Shown piece by piece: positions 36,601-45,600 of a stretch of DNA of 64,000 nucleotides. The stretch's first letter is position 1, and the number at the start of each line of letters is the position of its first letter. The DNA is taken from positions 5,001-69,000 of the forward strand of contig JAKCPI010001876.1 in the NCBI GenBank assembly GCA_023213315.1, read 5' to 3'. The stretch is from Euborellia annulipes. Its lineage: Eukaryota > Arthropoda > Insecta > Dermaptera > Anisolabididae. A program made the position numbers and the translations under genes. A model generated the notes under the pieces. That model searched no databases. It saw nothing but the letters and a program-made list of their open reading frames with translations, and was not told the DNA's origin.

Positions 36601-37440
36601 AAAGTATAAACAGTAAAAGATAAAACAAATCCTCGTTAATTTTGCACCAACCTAATATAATAAATAAATTCATGGTCACTCATCTTTTCCTTTAAATGAA
36701 GAATTATATCTCCATATATATATATATATAACCAAAGGCGATAATCCCATAAATGGTAGCAAAAATTGAAAATATCTCCAACTATTAATTTAATAACTAG
36801 TGAGGGCGATATTTTAAATTTGATGAAATATGACATTCAGATATTTTAATTTTTGACATTTCGTTTGATAATTTTTTAAGGAAAACAATTAGTTTGAGGG
36901 ATTAAAGACGCAGGTAATTCGTGACATACTTTTTTTTTCCCTAATATCGATCTTAGCCGGGAGAGGATTGAGACTTTGATGAATTGTAAGATAAATTTCT
37001 CAGAGAAGAAAAAATGTTTCTAATTTGGGTCAGAAGGACAAATATACATGGGATGATTTAAAAAATAGACTAAAGTGAGTAAGAAGCGAGTCAAAGCATC
37101 AAATTTTATTTTTTTTTTTTTAGTTAAACATCTCTATATTTAGAAAATAGCTATTATTTGAAAAAATTATATTTTCTTAGAAAATATATATATAATATAT
37201 ACATGTATTGGAAAATATTCTAGTGCTTATCATTAATCCCCATTCAAAGTCATTTTTCAGACAATAGAAAATAAATATTTGTCAAAAAAATTAAAATGAA
37301 AAAAAGATAATTAGGAGAGGAATGAACATGGCTTCAGGATAATTCTCATTAGTAAAAAAAGGATTGATTAAAAATAACATTTTTATATTACCTATGTGAA
37401 TAGGATATTTAAGATGCATCGAGTCCTGGGTGTTGGACAT
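33608..37440 (-). CDS. C2H2 zinc-finger protein, 271 aa, 3 exons
   Basis: Exons are 37440-37392, 34440-34306 and 34239-33608, joined by GT-AG introns in phases 1 and 1 with no stop. The last exon encodes seven classical C2H2 fingers (Cys pairs starting at residues 77, 105, 133, 161, 189, 218 and 246). They are linked by TGEKPF/Y or variants, so it is probably a nuclear DNA-binding protein. Exon 2 adds a degenerate C-x2-C-x12-H-x3-C finger at residues 22-42. Exon 1 contributes only 16 residues (MSNTQDSM...) plus one base; it is the least certain part, chosen because its ATG, its donor (G|GTAATA) and phase fit. Finger 5 has H-x4-H spacing. Targets are unknown. The 3-kb first intron contains a SINE and a mariner remnant. 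Confidence 0.8.
34621..34873 (-). mobile_element. SINE, nearly full length, in zinc-finger intron 1
   Basis: Flanked by the 9-bp duplication AAACCAGTT (34612-34620 and 34874-34882). It starts, on the plus strand, with a T run and contains CTTTTCGGCAACTTAGGCC, GGGGTCCAGGCATTC and the inverted tRNA-like head with GGGTTCGGACCCC-type B-box. Confidence 0.8.
34937..34991. repeat. CTGGTGTGAC hairpin repeat, shortened copy
   Basis: AAAATCTGGCATGATTGG and CTTGTCACACCAGATTTT with a deleted centre. Confidence 0.6.
35586..35808. mobile_element. Foldback element with GCACACCAATTGAGC core
   Basis: Outer arms TCATCTAATCATAGATAAAT and inverse, then TTTCAAAAGG and inverse. In the centre a second hairpin of CACACCAATTGAGCAAAA arms surrounds AACGTTTTGTCC. 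The core phrase recurs at 24.83 and 40.24-40.35 kb, so it is a small family. Confidence 0.7.
35864..36655 (+). mobile_element. Mariner element, internally deleted
   Basis: Ends TTAGATTGGTCCAAAATTAA and, inverted at the right, TTAGGTTGGTGCAAAATTAA, the terminal repeat style of mariner elements. TA follows the right end. Its length of about 790 bp is well short of the roughly 1.3 kb of intact mariners, so the catalytic part is missing. Confidence 0.8.
36138..36290 (+). pseudogene. Mariner transposase N-terminal remnant
   Basis: A GRP...DDRLLAAL-type segment is followed, after a frameshift, by AEHFNVDHSRIV. This matches the helix-turn-helix of mariner transposases, which usually read '...L.VDHSTI'. 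The DDD catalytic domain is not present. Confidence 0.6.
36656..37391. other. Intron 1 of the zinc-finger gene, empty part
   Basis: AT-rich intron sequence with a short TA tract near 36715 and no recognised repeat. Confidence 0.4.
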
Positions 37441-38340
37441 ATCCACTTTATAACAAGAATAAATAATTAACAAATAATTAGAACAATTAAAATATATTTA
37501 TTATCTGTGATTTCGTGTGCACTGTTTATTAGTTTAAGAAACCAGGTTGTACCAATATTGCAGACAAAATTTTTTTTTTCTTTTTATTATGGATTTAAAT
37601 TTTTTCTTTCTTTTTAAATGTAGTTATAATTGATTATTATGATTATTTTTATTTTTGTTGGCTTCGAAATTAAATTCGTATGACGTTAAATGAAGCGCCT
37701 TGATTTAAAAGTTATATAAAATTGTCTTCGCGGAGGATCATTAGCGTTCTACAACCTAAACCACTGAACTAAAATATATTTAAATAAGGATATAATTTGT
37801 TGAAAAAGGAGACTGGCATATATATCTCCTGTGTTATTACAAATTTCTATATAAATCCGATTATTCGGAATACTTGGGGGGTTTCGGAATAGAGTAAATG
37901 CATTGGTAACTCGTGGTCACCATCCTAATAATCAAAATATATGTTTTAGAGTAATTTATTACTTGAAATTAAGGACTTAAGAAGTTTTTATTTTAATGTT
38001 TAAGATGTGTTTTCATTGAGCCAACACCGATGACATGTAACATTGACGCATGCTACAAACGCACCAGGCATCAAAAAATTCAAGTTATTAAATTTCATGG
38101 GGCCTAAGACTTTTTGTCTGGAATTGGCAAAACAAACTTCCTGGTGTTGGCTTAATGGAAAAGCGCCTTTTAAAAATTTAAAAAATTCAATACACATGTA
38201 AGATAAAATTTAATATCTTGAATTTTTTTTAAATTATATAAATTTAAATGATTATAATCGAAATGAAAGCGGATAAGTCTATGAAAAAGAATTTTAATTC
38301 AACAATTCTCCTCTCCAAAATACTTGTCATATCTAAGAGA
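37441..38340. other. Upstream region of the zinc-finger gene
   Basis: An inverted pair CATTGAGCCAACACC / GGTGTTGGCTTAATG (about 38015-38030 and 38142-38158) marks a small MITE. No promoter motif can be assigned. Confidence 0.4.
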
Positions 38341-38378
38341 CCGTGCTGCGCAAGGGTAATAAACGTAGTAGAAAACGC

Positions 38379-38596
38379 GTCGCGGGTTCGGACCCAGGCA
38401 GTCGATGATTTTATTTAAGCCATTTGGATACCAGATGGCTTAAATAGAAATGCCTGACCCCACAATAGATATATTCTCTACAACGGTTATCGTCTAAAGT
38501 CTTAAATGGCCTAAGTTGCCGAAAAGACTGTATGAATGTGTGTGTGAATGTGAGTGCGAATGAGAAAAAAGTGTGAATGTTTTTTATTATAATAAA
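38379..38596 (+). mobile_element. 5'-truncated SINE inserted in a LINE
   Basis: Bounded by the 13-bp duplication TAGTAGAAAACGC (38366-38378 and 38597-38609). It begins inside the tRNA-like head (GTCGCGGGTTCGGACCC) and ends in the TG-rich tail. Long duplications with 5' truncation indicate target-primed reverse transcription. Confidence 0.85.
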
Positions 38597-38609
38597 TAGT
38601 AGAAAACGC

Positions 38610-39066
38610 CAGGTCCTATAAATATCTGGGCACCTGGCTCAACGCAGAGGGGCAGCAGTCACAAAGTGATATTGGCCAAAAATAAGCTTTTGGAAAAATG
38701 CGTACCTTGATTACATCCTGGTACTTAAGATTAGAGCTAAGGATGAGATTGCTCCGTTGCTACGCTCTGCATACTCTATTTTATGGCATTGAAGCTTGGA
38801 CCCTGACTGAAGAAACAACAAAAAAGAATGCACTTCGAGTCTCCTGGGTTGATAAAGTGACAAATGAAGAAATCCTCAGGAGAAGGAACAAAAGAAAGGA
38901 GGTTCTTGACTATATAAAAAGAAAAGAACTGCAATACTTGGGTCATGTCTGTCGGAGGACCAGATACCATCTTCTTCAGTTAATAATGCAGGGAAAGATA
39001 CAAGGAAGAAGAGGGCCTGGGAGAAGAAGAATCTCTTGGCTTAGAAAATTGAGCGAGTGGTTCCGA
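38610..39066 (+). pseudogene. Non-LTR retrotransposon pol, C-terminal fragment
   Basis: Conceptual translation gives YKYLGTWLNAEG, then LRCYALHTLFYGIEAWTL and VSWVDKVTNEEILRR, then GKIQGRRGPGRRRISWL. This series is typical of the region after the reverse-transcriptase domain in jockey/RTE-like LINEs (YLG..., YG.EAWTL, W.DKVTNEE, GKI.G.RGPGRRR). A stop or frameshift near 38680 and loss of the linker before VSW show it is dead. Its upstream end is interrupted by the SINE. Confidence 0.8.
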
Positions 39067-39164
39067 GCTGCAAATTCAAGAGTGACTTTCTATTGGTGTT
39101 TTGTTTGTTTTCAAAAGTTTAAAATGGAAATATCTCAGAACTATATTATATTTGTGGGTTAGCA

Positions 39165-39358
39165 CTATCTCAACCCCTTCAATTGATCCCTCAAAATTCA
39201 TGACAGAAAAACACAATAATAAGAATGTTAATAAAACATTTATAGTCAAGACTGAAGAAAATGCTTTACTTCTTAAGAAGGGATATCCTTATCAACGAAT
39301 ATTTTTTTCATCAGGACAAGATGATTTTAGGAATGTGTATATAAAGGAATTAAATTGA
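39165..39358 (+). CDS. Possible terminal exon, unknown protein
   Basis: An AG at 39160-39163 (GGGTTAG) is followed by an open frame reading TPSIDPSKFMTEKHNN... to KELN and a stop at 39358. The composition is more protein-like (K, E, N, hydrophobic mix) than other short frames here, and it would converge on the protease gene. No upstream exon was found. It may equally be a chance frame. Confidence 0.2.
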
Positions 39359-39691
39359 AAGGCTAAAGAAAAATAATTCCTGGTTTAAACAAGAAGTTTC
39401 AGAAGATTTTATTTTAATCCTCTTTTATCAGTCAAGTGCTATAACACAATTAGTCAAAATAATATAATAATATCACAATTAAAATTTGAACTTATTATCT
39501 AATTTAAATATTTTATGAAATGATAGTGATCGAGAGGATTCAGATGGGCAAGAAAAATGGCATCTAGGAAGGCTTGGCTATTAGACAGGGGCAAGGAAAT
39601 CCGGAAAATGTTTATTATAATTATTATATAATAATAAATATTGACCTAGTATTAATAACAATTTAAATATAAATAAAATAAATAATAATAA

Positions 39692-42600
39692 TTAAGGTTT
39701 GATCGAATCGAGGATCCAATCCATATAATATCCCACCCTGGTATAAACACCAGGTTGGTTGTACGTGGCACAGACCTTCGGGCCAAACGACACGATCCCA
39801 TATTGTACATACCGGGCTATCTGGTTAATGTAACCGATGTGAATAAGAGGACCGCCGCTATCGCCATTGCAGGAGTCAGCGCCTTCGGTAGAGCCTCCAG
39901 CGCAGTATTGTCGCCCCGTTATCTGGATACAATACAGATAAAAAGGCCTTCAAATGTTACTACATTTTTTATATTTAATTAGAGAAAAATGATGAAGAAA
40001 TGTGAACAAGGGCGGAGTCCAAATAGAAAAAAAATTTGATCCAGGATGGGCAGAACTCGAGTAGGAGAAAAATCTGGTGTGACTGGTCGCACAGCACGCA
40101 ACTTTTTTTTATTTTCGGTAATTTAAAGTTGTATTTTATGCTTGTCACAGAAATTTGCAGTAGTACATTAGAATTCAAGATGTAAAATTTATAAACATAC
40201 ACCGATTTTATTTGAAAACTTATTTAAAACGGCCTGTGATCATTGAACAAAACGTTTTGTTCTTGGACAAAACATTTTTGATCAATCAGTGTGCATTAGC
40301 ATAGAGCAAAACGTTTTGCTCTTGAACGGTGTGCGTTGGTATTGAGCAAAACTCTTACTTATTAAGTGAAAATAAAATTAACCCGAAACGGTTCATTGGA
40401 TTGTGAAAAATCGGAGGGTTTTTATTTTTGACTGCCCTGTGCTCCAGGAGGCGTAATAGCCTCAGAGCAAATAAACGTCTATCTAAACCCAAATTTTTTT
40501 GGATCACTTTCATTTTCTAAAAATTGAAATCTTTTTTTTATCTATGTAAAAATATAAATGTACCAAAATAATATAACATCGTGTCCTTTTAGGGTAAGCC
40601 CATGTTAGTTATCGGTAAATCCGTATTCCGCGGCATGGGTCAAAAGAACTATTTTCAGTTTACTTGAGTCGGAGCAAGTGCACAGGACTTGAAAACGACT
40701 GCAGAATTCATAGTTGAATACAGTATTTGTTTTTAATAAATAATACAAAATGTGGTCTACAAAACGAACTCTCATAAAAATAGCAATTTTTCAATCTACT
40801 TCTTCCTCCCAAATTGAAAAAAAAAAAACATTAAATTAAAAAATAACTTACATTAATTGTTTGTCTATATACCTCCGCACATCGTTGTAGAGGAAAAATT
40901 GGAACGTCTGCTTTTAATAAATCATCACTCGAACTATTTCCTGAAAATATGGAGATAAATTAATTATTTTTATTCAAAAAAATATAATATTTTTAAATTA
41001 CCATTTTCTGTAGCGCCCCAACCAGAAACTGTAGGACGTTGACCTTCAAGGTTATTATTTTGAAGTTCATCACCAACAGGCAAACAAATTGGACGAATAA
41101 ATTCTAAAAAATAAAAAAATTTTTATTCCTATGCATCTAAAAACAATAGATACGGTAAATAAATTTTTACCACGTTGAAAATAGCCTTTTAAAAAATACA
41201 CATTGATACTTACTATTAAAATCGGTACGACCAGCAAGTCTAATAAGACCTATATCATTTTCCAATCTAGATTTAGAGAACCCCGGAAAAGGGATTAATT
41301 CTTCGATATTGAAATCTCGTGGCGATGGAGCACATAATTCTTCTCCGTCGTCGTCAAATTCACAATCTGGATCTTTCGAAGTATCATGTTCGCCAATTCT
41401 AACTCCAACCCTAAGGACAAAAAGTGCATCGTGAAAAAAAATATCCTATAAATGAAATTTCAAGAGGTTCGTTTTCATTATTTAATATACAATGTCAATT
41501 AATTTTAGGAACGATTTTCAAGCCCAAAGTATGCTGTTTTTTTATGGTTTAAATTCGTGAGCATTTTACATAACAGAATGCTTTTTTTTTAATTACGATT
41601 AATTAAAAAGTATATTTTTTATATTTATAGAAAATGCAAAAAACGTTCTATTATGAAAATTTTAATGTTTTTTTTAAACCTAAAAATGTAAAAATCATTA
41701 AGGGGTCGTTCGCATATTACGTAACGCCTTTTTTAAAAATTTTCTAGCCCCCCCCCCATGTCACAGTTAGTCACATACAAACAAACCCCCCTACAAATTT
41801 AGTATTGGAAGTTTTTTATATAGCTGGTTAAATGATATAGTAGAAGGAGAATAAAAAGAGAGAGCAGCTAATTATATTTTCTTTTATTATTCTCTCAGTG
41901 CTGACGTTTTGGTCCTGTTTAGGGCAATAATGACAACCCTAATGACCTGTTTAGGGCCATCCTCAGAGCATTAGGGTTGTCATCATTGCCCTAAACAGGA
42001 CCAAAACGTCAGCACTGAGGGAATAATAAAAGAAAATATAATTATTAGCTGCTCTCTCTTTTTATTCTCCTTCTACTACCCCCTACAAATGTTACCTCAC
42101 AACATAGAACTACCCCCCCCCCCCCCCCCCGAATAAATGTATTTCTTATACAAGATTCATATCATTTTTTTTTAAATTTCATAAATTCAACTTTGAATTG
42201 TTAAGTCACACTTAGAAAAACCCCTGGACCCCCCCATGTCACAATTAGTAGAGTTTTGTCCAACCCCCCCCCCCCCCCTAACGGGTTTCGTAATATGTGG
42301 ACGAACCCTAATATCCAACCTATAATAATTAAATGGTGACGAAGTGAAAAATAAATTTCTTATTTATTTAAAAATTTACGGCCAAATAGTTCAGCACTCT
42401 TGCAAAAGACGGCAGCCTTGTGTAACAGCCGTCATTATCAAATCACTTATAAGCCTAAATATATATTTTTTTTAACACTCACACTCACACACACATTCAC
42501 AGTCTTTTAATTTAAGACTTTGACGATAACCGTTAATTATTAATATATCTATTGGGGGTCCAGGCATTTCTATTTAAGCCATTTGGTATCCAAAGTTGCA

Positions 42601-45600
42601 AAACTCTCCCACTCTTAATAGCGTGAAAGATTTGCAACTTAATCGCCTGTTGTTGATTTTTTCTTTATTTAAAATTAAATTGCCTAATAATTAATTTATC
42701 TAAATGGAAGGAGTTTACAAATTGTTAGATTCCAATTCTATTGAAAATCTAATCTTTAATTAATTTTGACCTAGTTAAAAAAAATACCTTCATAAGGTTA
42801 TACTGACACAGAGAACCCATTCAGATTCTGAATACAATGCGCTGCCGTTAAGACGTAACGAGTGTTGATGACAGAGCCTCCACATCGGAAACTGGTGGTC
42901 GAGCCTATATTAGAAACCAAATTAAGAGTGATTAGCAGAACAAATCAAAACGTTGAGTCAAGTAGGTCGCTTGTTTACCTTGTCTATAGGCGATGAGAGC
43001 CATCCATGGGAATTCAAACACGCTCGTTTTGTTGCCATTAAATACCCGAATTGTGTTGGATCGGCCACAAGTTGGTCCATTAATCAGAGCTAAATTTGGA
43101 TGTTCGTTAATTATCCTTGGTAAGGATATTATTGCTGTTGCCGGGACTGCGGTAGCGGGTGCAGGTCTTTGTTGATTAGAACAACAAATAAGAGGAGTTT
43201 TCCCCTGGAAAATGGAAAAAAAATAAATAACAATATTTCCGGTTTCAAAGGGAATTCCAGTATTTATATCATTTTAAAAAAGTGTGACAAATATGTAAAT
43301 CCTTCTTCACGCTTCGTTTAATTTTTATTAGTAAATTAATAATGCAAGAGAAACAAAATATTTTGAAAAAATAATCCTTGTATTTTACTATTACTTTTTC
43401 TAATTGTGAGAGAGGTATCCTTTCCTAAATTTTGTTTAAAAAAAGGAAATAGATAAATTGATAAAATTTAAAAAAAAAACTTTTTTAGTAGAGTTGGAGA
43501 ATAACAACCCAGCAATTTTATAAAGGATTTTTTTTTTTAATTTGTTTAAGGTCTTTTTCGTAATAGGGGCTATTTCAAATGAAATAAATTTTTACTTTCT
43601 CTTACCTCTATATATATTAATATATAGAAAGAGAAAGAAAGTGATTCATGTCAAAAATTCAATTTAAGGTTCAGAAAATCCCAAATGAGCAACGCAGCTA
43701 GTCGTTTTTCCAATTTTTATTTAACATAAAGTGAAAATGCCTGGACCCTAATATATATAAATTCATAAATAACGGTTATCGTAAATGTCTTATATGGCCT
43801 GAGCTGCCGAAAAGACAGTGTGAATTGTGTGTGTGAGTGTGAGTGTGAATGAGAAAAAAGTGTGAATGTTTTTTAAAACAAAAAAAAAAAAACATAAAGT
43901 GCCAGGGCCAACGTTTCGGTCACATATAGGAGCATCATCATGTGTCTGGCACTTTATGTTAAATAAAAATTTAAAAAACGACTAGCTGCCTTGCTCATTT
44001 GGGATTTCCGGAACCTTAAATTCTATTATCAGGTGTATAACCTCGATTAAAAAAAAAATTCAATGTCGAGATTTTGATGGATATTCAGGTTTTGAGGTCC
44101 CCTGAATCAAAAAAGTGGTTTTTCACAATATGGGGTCTATTTATGAGTGTGTCTGTCTGTGAACAAAATATCACAAGAACAAAAAGAACTAAGAGATTGA
44201 AATTTTATATTTAAGTTAGGTAACCCCCTAGGAAGTAACAAGAAGCTTTTGAACAAAATCGAGTAAAAAGTACTAGTACTTTACAGATGTACTTTTTCAG
44301 CTTTTTTTGAATTTCTCAAAATTCGCTTTAACGATTTTGATTAAAATTCAAAAATCATTCATTTTTTAGATGTTCTTTCAAATGTATATTCTCATTTTGC
44401 TCTCAAATTGTTTGAAGGACACTTTACTATTGTACTTCATAGGAAAGTTAGGAGAAATGGATCCCTTAGTAACAAAATATAAATATTTTCCCATGTTTAT
44501 AAATGTTACATCTTGAATTTTAATATTAAATATATCTCCACACAAAAATCTGGTGTGAAAGCATCAGAACACAAGTTTCAATTTCCGAAGGTAAGAGAAA
44601 GTTGTGTGTTGTGCGACCAGTCACCCCAGATTTTTCTCGCTTGGGACGGGAAGCGAACCTGGGGCCCTAGGTACTGTAAGCTAATGTCTTCTCTCTGAGC
44701 CACCGGTCAGGGGCTTACAGGAACGTTAATTTATACAATTTGTCGGCGATTGTCTCATAACATTCATTTAAATAATTATCTAATCAATTTATATGTAAAT
44801 TTGAAATTTTTTTACTGGCATAAAAAAGACCATGATGCGAAAAACACTTTTTTGGACTCAGGGGAACTCAAAACGTGTATATCCACCAAAATAAATATTT
44901 GTCATGAAACCAATACTTTCTCTATATGTTAACATATATAGGTAAGAGAAAGGTGAAATATTGACACCATCTGTGAGAAGATAAAAACTACGAGTGACGC
45001 CATCCCCTTTTTCCAGCTAGGTTGTGGCATTTAATAAAATAAAATAATGGATATTAGAAAAGTTGCCTCCAGTTTTGAGCAGGATACGTCCATGACATGA
45101 AAGATCTATACCGGTATATCAGGATCGGATAGTTATTTTTTGAAGAGACAATTCAGTCCAGATGCAAAAACCAAAATCGTTAGTGATACCTGGAAACCGC
45201 AATGAGCTTTTTTCAATTCGTCAATCATATTTTGAGGTAAGGGGCGACCAGCTGCCTGAAGTCTCCGATCTATTTCCGTACATTGTTTTATGGGTACACA
45301 GACGCCTTGGGTTCTTGAAGCTTCAATCGTGCAATCTTCACCAATGGATTGGCCTCCTGAAAAAAAAACAAGAGGTAGTGATGTTGTAGATACTAGGAAA
45401 TATAAAGAATTGAATATGGATGATGTAAAAAACGATTAATCTATTTCTCAAATGATCTCGCGGTTTCTTTGATACCTCAATTAATTTTTTTTTTTTTTGT
45501 TGGAAAGGGGGAATTTTATTTAATTTCTTGGAACTTTTCTAACGCCTACGATTTATATTTATGAATTTTTTTCCTTAATTTTTTTTTTGCATTTTTAAAA

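Larger units (their letters stand above)
43610..44640 (+). mobile_element. ACTTTCTC-family repeat in protease intron 2
   Basis: Homologous to 1051-2016: TTTTTACTTTCTCTTACC and TATAGAAAGAGAAAG at the left, ATGTCGAGATTTTGATGG and AGTACTAGTACTTTAC in the middle, and a CTGGTGTGAA hairpin (44543-44635) at the right. It is interrupted by the foldback element at 43664-44053. Confidence 0.65.
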
